From: CAYJLC01 sp044426345
GTDB taxonomy: Bacteria; Bacillota; Clostridia; Oscillospirales; Butyricicoccaceae
NCBI GenBank assembly: GCA_044426345.1
Contig: JAWXUP010000052.1
Span: 1-19,471, forward strand
Length of the DNA stretch: 19,471 nucleotides
Direction: 5' to 3'
In this document: in pieces, positions 7,845-14,447 of the stretch
How the letters are laid out: each line of letters opens with the position of its first letter
Numbering within the stretch: the first letter of the stretch is position 1
Program-made: the position numbers and the translations under genes
The notes under the pieces: generated by a model
Database searches by the model: none
What the model saw: the letters and a program-made list of their open reading frames with translations, nothing else
Told to the model about the DNA's origin: nothing

Positions 7845-8808
7845 TATTAAAGCACCAAATCAGTTAAAAGAAAAAACTATGAAACGTATGCTAACACAAA
7901 ATCGCTCAAGTAATAAAAAACACTTAAAATATGTGACTATTGCACTTGCATTGCCCGTTCTGTTTTCTATTTCAGCATTGGCTTACAGTTTGTTTTCAGG
8001 GATTGATGGAGATAAACTTGCTCTTGACTCTAACTATAAAGGGAATGGAATTGTCGAGATTACAGTTGAAAATTTAGCGAATAAAGATTTGCATTTTGAC
8101 GAAACTTTTAGGCTTGAACAATGGTCAACAAGTGAGCAAATTTTCGAATTGGAACAGGATATGCCTGTTATAAAATCAGGTGAAAATTCGGTTATCACGA
8201 TTGAGATTCCTCATGAATATATTGCTGTGCTAGAAGAACCTTTATTTGACTCAGACCATTATATTTTTTGGCTAACTACCAATAATTTCGTTAATGGGCA
8301 ATCTTGGATGGCAAGCATTAGTTTCTCAGATAATATCCCTACTACACAAGATAAGCTTGCTTCATCACCTATTGTACCAGTTGAAGATAATACAAACCAA
8401 GACGATATAACCATAATCAAAAATAATTTCAAGTTCCAAAACCCTATAACGAAAATTGATATTTCACAAGAATATAATAGCTTCGGAGTAGGTGATGATG
8501 GGTATTTTCATTCAGATATTGATTTAATTGCTGATTTAGGCGATGAGATTTCACCTTTTGCAGATGGAATTGTTATAGATACAGGTTTTCAGCCTTATGA
8601 TGGCTTATATATTGTCATTGATCATAGCAACGGACTAATTTCAAAATATTCTCATTGTAGCGAAATATTAAAAGATATAGGCGATGCTGTAACGCTAAAT
8701 GATGTTATCGCACTTGTTGGACAAACAGGCTCAGCCACAGGACCGCACCTTGCCTTTAGTCTTTATCTAAACGATTTACCTGTAAACCCACAACATTTTT
8801 TAAATTAA
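7831..8808 (+). CDS. Membrane-anchored degenerate M23 peptidase, putative sigma-factor partner
   Basis: A 325-residue protein with a basic cytoplasmic N-terminus, one membrane segment at about 34-55 (LPVLFSISALAYSLF), an external domain to about 190, and a C-terminal LytM/M23 domain. The zinc-site pattern is partly kept: H227 and D231 (FHSDID), and H275 (KYSHC). The HxH motif reads GPHLAF, so H306 is present but the second His, normally a zinc ligand, is Ala308. It is therefore probably inactive and may bind peptidoglycan. AAGGAG precedes the ATG. The overlap with the sigma gene suggests it is the sensor or anti-sigma of the pair; this is inferred. No typical zinc-finger anti-sigma motif is seen. 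Confidence 0.75.
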   Translation: MNTNNIKAPNQLKEKTMKRMLTQNRSSNKKHLKYVTIALALPVLFSISALAYSLFSGIDGDKLALDSNYKGNGIVEITVENLANKDLHFDETFRLEQWSTSEQIFELEQDMPVIKSGENSVITIEIPHEYIAVLEEPLFDSDHYIFWLTTNNFVNGQSWMASISFSDNIPTTQDKLASSPIVPVEDNTNQDDITIIKNNFKFQNPITKIDISQEYNSFGVGDDGYFHSDIDLIADLGDEISPFADGIVIDTGFQPYDGLYIVIDHSNGLISKYSHCSEILKDIGDAVTLNDVIALVGQTGSATGPHLAFSLYLNDLPVNPQHFLN

Positions 8809-8819
8809 ATATCATAAAT

Positions 8820-8849
8820 AAGTCAACATTTTATAGTGTTGGCTTATTT
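8820..8849 (+). terminator. Terminator of the sigma-M23 operon
   Basis: AAGTCAACATT and AGTGTTGGCTT pair with G-U wobble around a short loop, followed by ATTTTATT. It starts 12 bases after the stop codon. Confidence 0.65.
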
Positions 8850-8860
8850 TATTAGTTATG

Positions 8861-8907
8861 CTAATCCAATAATTCCCCAGAAGATACTCGTATAAGGACG
8901 GTTTTTG
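8861..8907 (+). repeat. Cassette-junction repeat, copy 5
   Basis: Reads CTAATCCAATAATTCCCCAG, then the core variant with ACTCGTATAAGGACGG. It lies between the convergent ends of the sigma-M23 operon and the BlaI-M56 operon. Its left flank GCTAA resembles copy 6 rather than the CACTACAAG of the other copies. Confidence 0.85.
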
Positions 8908-8912
8908 AAAGA

Positions 8913-8944
8913 AAACCTACGCAAAATTTCTTTCACGCAGGTTT
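8913..8944 (-). terminator. Terminator of the BlaI-M56 operon
   Basis: AAACCTACG (8913-8921) and CGCAGGTTT (8936-8944) pair with one mismatch, and a T-rich run follows on the minus strand. It is directly beside repeat copy 5. Confidence 0.6.
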
Positions 8945-8951
8945 AATCTAA

Positions 8952-10265
8952 TTATTCGATTTTTCCGTCAAAGCTAATCGAGTTGCCTTCTTCATCAAGA
9001 TAATATTCATGTACTGATACTATTTGTGCGTCTTTTGGCAAGTTGCTCGCCACAGCTTCTACATCTTTTATGTGTTCAAGTGAATTAGGCTTTATATCAC
9101 CATTTTCAATTTTTGTAATCCAATCTTCAACATTCTCCAAGCTTTGATTTGGAATCAAACTATCAGTAGTGTCCAGTTCTGTTTTAAAGTCATAAGTTAT
9201 AATTCCACCATCGGACACTTCTGACTTTACATTCGTTCCCCAATTTACATTTATCTCATCGTCTGTTTTTATCTCCTGTGCATTTGCAAATGCAGGCACA
9301 AGAACTGTTGACATCAAAGTTAAACCAAGTGCTACTGAGAATATTTTAGTTGTTTTTTTCATAGATACGAACTTTATCATTTTATCTAATCTCCTTTCAA
9401 GCTTTTGCTTCGGTGTATTTAAACATACACCATAAGTTTTATTCATTTTCTTACTAGAATTTAACGATTCTAATATAGCAAGACCATATTTTTTTCTATC
9501 AGCTAAACAAAGTTTATTTACAACTTTTTCATCACAAGATAGTTCAAGAACCTTTTCAAAATAATTATTTACTAAGTATACAAATGGATTGAACCAAAAC
9601 ACTGTTGTTATCACTAACATTAGTGCTTTCCACCACAAATCTTTGCGTTTATAATGTATTAACTCGTGTGTAAAAACTAATTTCAAATATTCTTCATCTA
9701 TGCTTGCAGTTGTGAGAACTATTTTTATTTTTATCAAACCTATCAACATAGGCGAATATATAGATTCACTATTTAGAAGTTCAATATTTTTGCTTATACC
9801 CTGTGCGTCTTTACATTTATCTAAGACTTTGTAAATATTATCATTATTTACTTTGCACGATTTATAAATTTCTTTTTTCATACGAGTTACGCAATATAGC
9901 TTCCAAATCAACGAAATAATAATTCCGATTATCCAAATAACCATTAGAACTTGCTCTAATCTCGTTCCACTACTTTGTGAAGCAATGCTTATTATCTCAT
10001 TTCTACTAAAATCATTAACCACAATTTCTCTAAAATTTTCAATTTGTTGATAATTTTCAAATGTAGGCAGTGAGAATATCTCTATAGCTTTTCTAGTTAA
10101 AGAATAAATAGGTATTATAAAAAGTACAATATTAAACTTTGACATATTATAGTGCCATGACTCGCTAAAGAGCTTCTGTGTAATCGGTTTAATTAATATA
10201 GTTAGCAGAAAAAAGCTGTTTGCTGTAACACAAATGATTATAAGATCATTTAATGAATTTATCAT
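8952..10265 (-). CDS. BlaR1/MecR1-like M56 membrane metalloprotease
   Basis: A 437-residue protein with N-terminal membrane helices, the gluzincin site HELIH (200-204) and the downstream ELSCDE segment (241-246). Further helices (VITTVFWFNPFVYLV) follow, then a last membrane segment (about 307-330) and a roughly 105-residue extracellular tail. BlaR1 and MecR1 carry a penicillin-binding sensor domain with an SxxK site. This tail is far too short for that and shows no such motif, so the signal is probably not a beta-lactam. The family acts by cleaving its partner repressor after sensing. The gene lies 12 bases after the BlaI gene, in one operon. No beta-lactamase or penicillin-binding gene is nearby, so the target genes are unknown. 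Confidence 0.85.
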   Translation of the reverse strand: MINSLNDLIIICVTANSFFLLTILIKPITQKLFSESWHYNMSKFNIVLFIIPIYSLTRKAIEIFSLPTFENYQQIENFREIVVNDFSRNEIISIASQSSGTRLEQVLMVIWIIGIIISLIWKLYCVTRMKKEIYKSCKVNNDNIYKVLDKCKDAQGISKNIELLNSESIYSPMLIGLIKIKIVLTTASIDEEYLKLVFTHELIHYKRKDLWWKALMLVITTVFWFNPFVYLVNNYFEKVLELSCDEKVVNKLCLADRKKYGLAILESLNSSKKMNKTYGVCLNTPKQKLERRLDKMIKFVSMKKTTKIFSVALGLTLMSTVLVPAFANAQEIKTDDEINVNWGTNVKSEVSDGGIITYDFKTELDTTDSLIPNQSLENVEDWITKIENGDIKPNSLEHIKDVEAVASNLPKDAQIVSVHEYYLDEEGNSISFDGKIE

Positions 10266-10277
10266 AAATCACTCTTT

Positions 10278-10655
10278 CTACTTGTCTTTTAACCACTGTT
10301 TTAAATCTTCTATTTGATTTTTTGATATTTCTTTTCCATCATATAAGGCAGTCATAAAATTTTTCACTGATCCATTATATAATTTATCTAAAATTCCGTT
10401 TGCCTTTGTTTTCTCGTAGTCTGCACGAGTCATTGCAATGCTATAAAACATTTGTCTACCCTGACTTTGTGATATAATCAAACCCTTTTCTGACAGTTTT
10501 ATCATATACGTTGATAATGTTTGTCGCTTCCACTCTTTACCTCTTTTAGTGTTAAAGAAATCAATCAAAAAGCTGTAAGGTACTGCTTCGCTCTGCTCCC
10601 ACATAACTTCCATAATTTCATTTTCTGTTGCTGATAGTTCTTTGAATGCACTCAT
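10278..10655 (-). CDS. BlaI/MecI-family repressor
   Basis: A 125-residue winged-helix repressor. It opens with the family pattern LSATENEIMEVMWEQSE, and the recognition region contains KRQTLSTYMIKLSEKGLI. A helical C-terminal dimerisation segment ends in LKQWLKDK. AAGGAG precedes the ATG. It heads an operon with the M56 protease, which is expected to inactivate it by cleavage when a signal arrives. A palindrome lies exactly between the -35 and -10 of its promoter, so it should repress its own operon. Other targets may be elsewhere in the genome. Confidence 0.88.
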   Translation of the reverse strand: MSAFKELSATENEIMEVMWEQSEAVPYSFLIDFFNTKRGKEWKRQTLSTYMIKLSEKGLIISQSQGRQMFYSIAMTRADYEKTKANGILDKLYNGSVKNFMTALYDGKEISKNQIEDLKQWLKDK

Positions 10656-10696
10656 AATAATCTCCTTTCGCTTATACGTCTACAAGCTCAATTATA

Positions 10697-10725
10697 ATAT
10701 TACTATAGTCCTGTAGTAATGTCAA
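10697..10725 (-). promoter_or_regulatory. Promoter and operator of the BlaI-M56 operon
   Basis: On the minus strand TTGACA (10720-10725) and TAATAT (10697-10702) are exactly 17 bases apart. The spacer region holds an inverted repeat, TTACTACAG-GA-CTATAGTAA (10700-10719), matching at eight of nine arm positions. It resembles the ACTACA/TGTAGT-type half-sites of BlaI/MecI operators. Repressor bound here would block RNA polymerase directly. Confidence 0.75.
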
Positions 10726-10736
10726 GTATTTTTAAG

Positions 10737-10784
10737 CTAAGCCGATTATCCCCCAGAAGATACTCGCATAAGGACATTTTTTTG
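10737..10784 (+). repeat. Cassette-junction repeat, copy 6
   Basis: Reads CTAAGCCGATTATCCCCCAG, then the core with ACTCGCATAAGGACAT, a T-run and GCAAAAG. It lies 12 bases beyond the -35 of the BlaI promoter, so the junction is very close to the module's promoter. Confidence 0.88.
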
Positions 10785-10791
10785 CAAAAGA

Positions 10792-10825
10792 AAACAACCT
10801 AGTAGAATTTCTGTCTAGGTTGTTT
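10792..10825 (-). terminator. Terminator of the DMP19-like gene
   Basis: AAACAACCTAG and CTAGGTTGTTT pair perfectly around 12 bases, followed on the minus strand by TCTTTTGC. It is a variant of the hairpins beside repeat copies 2 and 7. Confidence 0.75.
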
Positions 10826-10834
10826 GTGTTATGC

Positions 10835-11338
10835 TCATAATACAAAGTCATCTTTATACTTTTCTGCATAAGCTCTATACAGCTTAGAAAAGTGACCGTC
10901 TGAATAATTAGAAATCACACGGTCATAAGTAGATAGTTGCTCCCAATCTTCGTCAGTAAGATTATCAATATCATTTTCTACATCTACTTTTTCATTAAGA
11001 ATGGAACAAGCTTGCTTAAATGCTTCGGCTGATAAAGGTGCGTTTATCTCCTTAAGTGCAGTATAAGTATCATCACTGTATTTAGAAAACCCTGATTCTA
11101 CAAAGGTGTATATACAATCAGCTTGGCAACAATCTTCAACTACTTTGCATAAAAACAACATTTTATGACTTTGGGGCAGTGAGTTCAAATCTTTACAATC
11201 ATGATATTTATGCAAAATCATACTTAAAACATACCCAAAATCCCTATCTTCTTTTAACTCAAACAAAGCACTATAGTCTTCTTCTTTTATAATTTGCTCT
11301 AATCTTTCCATCGGAATTCTAGTTTGGTTTTTCTTCAT
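10835..11338 (-). CDS. DMP19-like protein (DUF4375)
   Basis: A 167-residue acidic soluble protein with no membrane segment. It resembles the DMP19/DUF4375 family in its helical pattern around VVEDCCQADCIYTFVESGFS, then ALKEINAPLSAEAF, and an acidic stretch DIDNLTDEDWEQLSTYD. DMP19 proteins have been described as DNA-mimic proteins in Neisseria, but most bacterial relatives are uncharacterised. The function here is therefore open. AAGAGGT precedes the ATG by eight bases. It is the only gene in its module between copies 6 and 7. Its leader (GGTTGTGGTATTATG) is shared with other modules. Confidence 0.7.
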   Translation of the reverse strand: MKKNQTRIPMERLEQIIKEEDYSALFELKEDRDFGYVLSMILHKYHDCKDLNSLPQSHKMLFLCKVVEDCCQADCIYTFVESGFSKYSDDTYTALKEINAPLSAEAFKQACSILNEKVDVENDIDNLTDEDWEQLSTYDRVISNYSDGHFSKLYRAYAEKYKDDFVL

Positions 11339-11406
11339 AGCAATCTACCTCTTATTATATAAATGATTTTTATTACATAATACCACAACCCTAAACAAAT
11401 TCCAAC

Positions 11407-11458
11407 CACTACAAGCCAATAATTCCCCAGAAGATACTCGCATAAGGATGGTTTTTTC
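11407..11458 (+). repeat. Cassette-junction repeat, copy 7
   Basis: Reads CACTACAAGCCAATAATTCC, then the core with ACTCGCATAAGGATGG. This is one of the most complete copies. Together with the hairpin at 11465-11491 and GTTCGTGTTATGCTT, the similarity to copy 2 runs for roughly 100 bases and reaches the stop codon of the CPBP gene. Confidence 0.9.
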
Positions 11459-11464
11459 AAAAGA

Positions 11465-11491
11465 AAACAACCTAGTAAATTTCTAGGTTGT
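11465..11491 (-). terminator. Terminator of the CPBP module
   Basis: AACAACCTAG and CTAGGTTGTT pair around TAAATTT, identical to the hairpin at 5345-5371. It is followed by TTCTTTT on the minus strand. Confidence 0.75.
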
Positions 11492-11496
11492 TCGTG

Positions 11497-12297
11497 TTAT
11501 GCTTGTTTGGTATTATATCTTTTTTTATAAAGATTAGTAAATGCGATTATGAAACAAATATTAATTACAAGCACAATTATACTTCCTTCGAATTTAAAAT
11601 CTCCACCTGATAATAGTTTATTTCCAAAAAATTGAGCATTAAACAGATTCGGATAATCATCTGCTAAAGACACAGCACCTAAAATCAATGCACCAATAAT
11701 ATTCCAAAATGCGTGTGCTATTATAGGCGCAATTAAAGATTGAGTGTATTCTAATAGAACGCTCATAAATAGGCTCATTGTAATTACGTTTAATGTTGGT
11801 ATAACACCTGCTTCAATAGCACCTCCGTGTAAAAGAGTAAACAACGCAGTTGTCACTGCAATAGCCGCTGTTACAGTGTATTTTTTCTTAATAAGTTGGT
11901 ACAAATAGCCTCGTACCAATAACTCTTGCACGATTACATTTAGAAATGCTGACATTATCCACAGACCTAACATATCAACATCGTTACGAGTTCCCATATT
12001 CATTACACCGAAAGCGTAGAAGATAACGGTAGTTAAGCCTAGCCACACTATACCACATATCAAACCATAGCTAGTCCCTTTAAAATAGTTTGATTTAATT
12101 AAAATAGGTATTTGTTTTTTGTCGTAAAAATAAAATACAGTTGTAAATAAGATAATGCTTATAAGTGGGATAAGCTCAGCTGTAAATCTCCAAAGTGGAG
12201 GAGCTACTTCATCCGGGAATGGTGTAAATCCGATAATAATTGACCATCCCATAAAGAACAATAGACATTTTCCAATAGTAAATAATAATTTTTTCAT
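11497..12297 (-). CDS. CPBP-family (CAAX protease and bacteriocin-processing) membrane protein
   Basis: A 266-residue protein with about eight membrane segments. The CPBP (Abi) motifs are visible. Motif 1 is VQELLVRGYLY at 123-133, where the usual EExxxR is Q124-E125-xxx-R129. Motif 2 is FTLLHGG (F153, H157). Motif 3 is HAFWN (H195, N199). In bacteria this family includes intramembrane proteases and proteins for bacteriocin immunity or processing. Gln in place of the first Glu occurs in some members, and activity is uncertain. It sits 63 bases after the small two-TM gene in the same module. The stop codon lies within the repeated 3' unit shared with copy 2. Confidence 0.8.
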   Translation of the reverse strand: MKKLLFTIGKCLLFFMGWSIIIGFTPFPDEVAPPLWRFTAELIPLISIILFTTVFYFYDKKQIPILIKSNYFKGTSYGLICGIVWLGLTTVIFYAFGVMNMGTRNDVDMLGLWIMSAFLNVIVQELLVRGYLYQLIKKKYTVTAAIAVTTALFTLLHGGAIEAGVIPTLNVITMSLFMSVLLEYTQSLIAPIIAHAFWNIIGALILGAVSLADDYPNLFNAQFFGNKLLSGGDFKFEGSIIVLVINICFIIAFTNLYKKRYNTKQA

Positions 12298-12360
12298 AGT
12301 ACCTCTTTCGTTTTATTAATAATTATATTTGCACATTTGATGGTTAGGGTATAACTGCTT

Positions 12361-12546
12361 TTATTCTAAAGGTAGCATAGCATTGCCAATCACCATATAA
12401 CAAAATAATCCAATACCTAAAATAATCATTCCAACCGATGATATTTTTACAATTAATTTTACTCCTTGAGGGTTGTCAATTTTATTTGATTTAATAAAAA
12501 GTAAAATTCCTATAATCACGAATACTATTGCTATAAAAATAAACAT
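12361..12546 (-). CDS. Small two-TM protein
   Basis: A 61-residue protein with two hydrophobic segments (about 2-17 and 32-54) around a charged loop (KSNKIDNPQG). A Shine-Dalgarno TAGGAG stands nine bases before the ATG, which supports expression. It is the first gene of the module nearest the recombinase and precedes the CPBP gene. The function is unknown. It could be an accessory subunit or a substrate of the CPBP protein, but nothing in the sequence decides this. Confidence 0.65.
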   Translation of the reverse strand: MFIFIAIVFVIIGILLFIKSNKIDNPQGVKLIVKISSVGMIILGIGLFCYMVIGNAMLPLE

Positions 12547-12612
12547 ATAAACTTCTCCTACAACTAATATACAACTTCAATCATACCACAAATCCCCAAT
12601 TTCTGCAACCCA

Positions 12613-14214
12613 CTAAATCTCGCCAATGAAATTATACGCTATCGTGATGTCTTGTTTTTCAGCTCCGTCTATTTCAGCTTTTTGACCCACTACTATTTTA
12701 TCGACTATCTTTATCATTAAGTTTCTTTCTATAATTTCGATATGTTTGCACCCACTCACAAGCTTTGTCCACTCTCTAATATCGTAGTCAAGTTCTTCTT
12801 CTGTACTTATTTTCATTTCAAGTTCTGTTTTAAGTTTTGTCTTTACGACTTGTTCTTCTTTGTATTTATCTATCATCGTTAGCACTGTTTCTCTCGGTAT
12901 ATCTCCAAGCACCATTTCTTCATAAAGCTTGCTGACTAACTTTTCTAGTTCAAGCAACCTATCCTTAGTTTGTTCTAGTAGTTTTTTATCCCCTTTTTGT
13001 TTTTTGTCACTATCACTTTGCTTTTTATTTTTAATTTCATCTACTACTGCTTGCTCATCTACTTCGATTTGGTTTGCAAACTCTTTTACGTCATTTAACA
13101 CAATATCGTGAAGTATTGCTTCGAGCGTTCGGTGTGGTGAGCAGAAAGCCTTGCCACCTTGAGAATATCCATTGCAAATATATGCGTGACGGTCATTCTT
13201 ACTACCGTCTTTTCTCACGTTACTATCTCTTGCTATTTTCATTCCACGTCCACAATCCATACATTTTAAAAGTCCAGAAAAAAGACTAATTTCTCCGTCT
13301 TTGTTACTTCTTGATACCTTGCCACGATCTGCTAATTTGCAAGCTACCTCCCAAACTTCTTTTGTTATCAGTGGCTCGTGAGTATTCTCTGCTCTTACCC
13401 ATTCTTCTTTTGGTCTTTTTACTATCTTTCTATTTTTGTATGACATCGTACCTATTCTCATTTGAACTATATTTCCTATATAGCACTCGTTTGAAAGCAC
13501 TTGCCTAACAACTACGTCACTCCATGATTTCAAACCCTTTTTTGGATTTGGTTTCCCTATTTTTTGATAGTGATATTCTCTTGGTGGAAGCACTTTCCTT
13601 TCATTTAGCTTGTTTGCAATGTATCGGTATCCAAAGCCTTCGGCTCGCATTTTGAACATATCACGAACTACTTCAGCTACTTCTTCGTCAACTAATAGTG
13701 GTGGATGTTGGCTTTCGTTTTTGACATAACCGTACGGTGCATAAGCACCCATATAATAACCATTTCTTGCCCTTGCTACTTTAGCAGATTTTACTTTTTT
13801 ACTTTGGTCACGACTGTACCATTCATTTACTAAATTCTTAAATGGCATCAGTTCATTTTCTTTTTCTAGTGTATCGACTCCATCATTGATTGCTATAAAT
13901 CTACAACCAATCGATGGGAATATATAATCAGTATATTGTCCTATCTCGATATAGTTTCTGCCAAACCTTGATAGGTCTTTTACAATGATACAGTTTATTT
14001 CTCCGTTCCTTGCATCGTCCACCATTTGTTGAAAGCTTGGTCTATCGAAGTTTGTTCCCGATAATCCGTCATCGATATATTCTTTCTTTAACTCCCAACC
14101 ACGCTTGTTTAAATATTCTTTTACAATATCTCTTTGGTTTTCAATGCTCAAGCTTTCTCCATTTCTTTCGTCATCTCTCGATAATCTTAGGTATGCTCCT
14201 ACTTTATAATTCAT
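12613..14214 (-). CDS. Large serine recombinase
   Basis: A 533-residue site-specific recombinase of the large serine family, expected to integrate and excise the element. The N-terminal resolvase domain has the catalytic Ser12 (YLRLSRDDE) and the KDLSRFGRN segment with R83 and R86. A recombinase domain spans about 155-260 (GYVKNESQ..., YIANKLNERKVLPP). A zinc ribbon follows with C318, C321, C347 and C358. A coiled coil lies at about 380-460, and the end is IAYNFIGEI. The length fits the TnpX/TndX relatives on clostridial mobilizable elements. It lies 72 bases after the TnpW-like ORF and directly beside the cargo array. The sequence after its stop codon resembles the module leaders. Confidence 0.93.
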   Translation of the reverse strand: MNYKVGAYLRLSRDDERNGESLSIENQRDIVKEYLNKRGWELKKEYIDDGLSGTNFDRPSFQQMVDDARNGEINCIIVKDLSRFGRNYIEIGQYTDYIFPSIGCRFIAINDGVDTLEKENELMPFKNLVNEWYSRDQSKKVKSAKVARARNGYYMGAYAPYGYVKNESQHPPLLVDEEVAEVVRDMFKMRAEGFGYRYIANKLNERKVLPPREYHYQKIGKPNPKKGLKSWSDVVVRQVLSNECYIGNIVQMRIGTMSYKNRKIVKRPKEEWVRAENTHEPLITKEVWEVACKLADRGKVSRSNKDGEISLFSGLLKCMDCGRGMKIARDSNVRKDGSKNDRHAYICNGYSQGGKAFCSPHRTLEAILHDIVLNDVKEFANQIEVDEQAVVDEIKNKKQSDSDKKQKGDKKLLEQTKDRLLELEKLVSKLYEEMVLGDIPRETVLTMIDKYKEEQVVKTKLKTELEMKISTEEELDYDIREWTKLVSGCKHIEIIERNLMIKIVDKIVVGQKAEIDGAEKQDITIAYNFIGEI

Positions 14215-14286
14215 TTCTTATTCCTTCTTTCATTAGTTTGATACTTGTGTATAGCTACATACATTACCACAAGTTTTGTTTAATAT

Positions 14287-14436
14287 CTATTCATCAATAG
14301 CAACAATGTTTTTATTTGAAATTGCTCGTTCTACTATATTTTCAACAAGTATTTCTCGAAGACTTCTTTCGCCTTTAAAAATCCTTGTGATATTATAAGT
14401 CACTTTTCCTATTCGCTCTGTTTTGTTTATTGTCAT
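14287..14436 (-). CDS. TnpW-like small protein
   Basis: A 49-residue frame from ATG 14436 to TAG 14287, starting 11 bases after the relaxase stop. AAAGGG stands five bases before the start. The pattern ERIGKVTYNITRIF, then ERSLREILVENIVERA, resembles the TnpW family of short proteins (an IGxxTYxVxxxF strand and a C-terminal helix). These are carried by Tn4451-like and other clostridial elements and have unknown function. Its place between the relaxase and the recombinase is typical. The assignment rests on pattern memory, so it should be taken as likely rather than certain. Confidence 0.65.
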   Translation of the reverse strand: MTINKTERIGKVTYNITRIFKGERSLREILVENIVERAISNKNIVAIDE

Positions 14437-14447
14437 TTAATCCCTTT

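Noticed and set aside
8952..10655. Beta-lactam resistance locus suggested by the BlaI and M56 genes
   Set aside because: No beta-lactamase or alternative PBP gene is present, and the sensor domain is missing, so resistance cannot be claimed.
871..11458. CRISPR array suggested by repeated sequences
   Set aside because: Repeats are 0.5 to 4.4 kb apart, spacers are genes, and there are no cas genes.
12929..13508. Several plus-strand frames rich in Ser, Leu and Phe inside the recombinase gene
   Set aside because: They are antisense shadows of a well-supported gene, with no ribosome sites.
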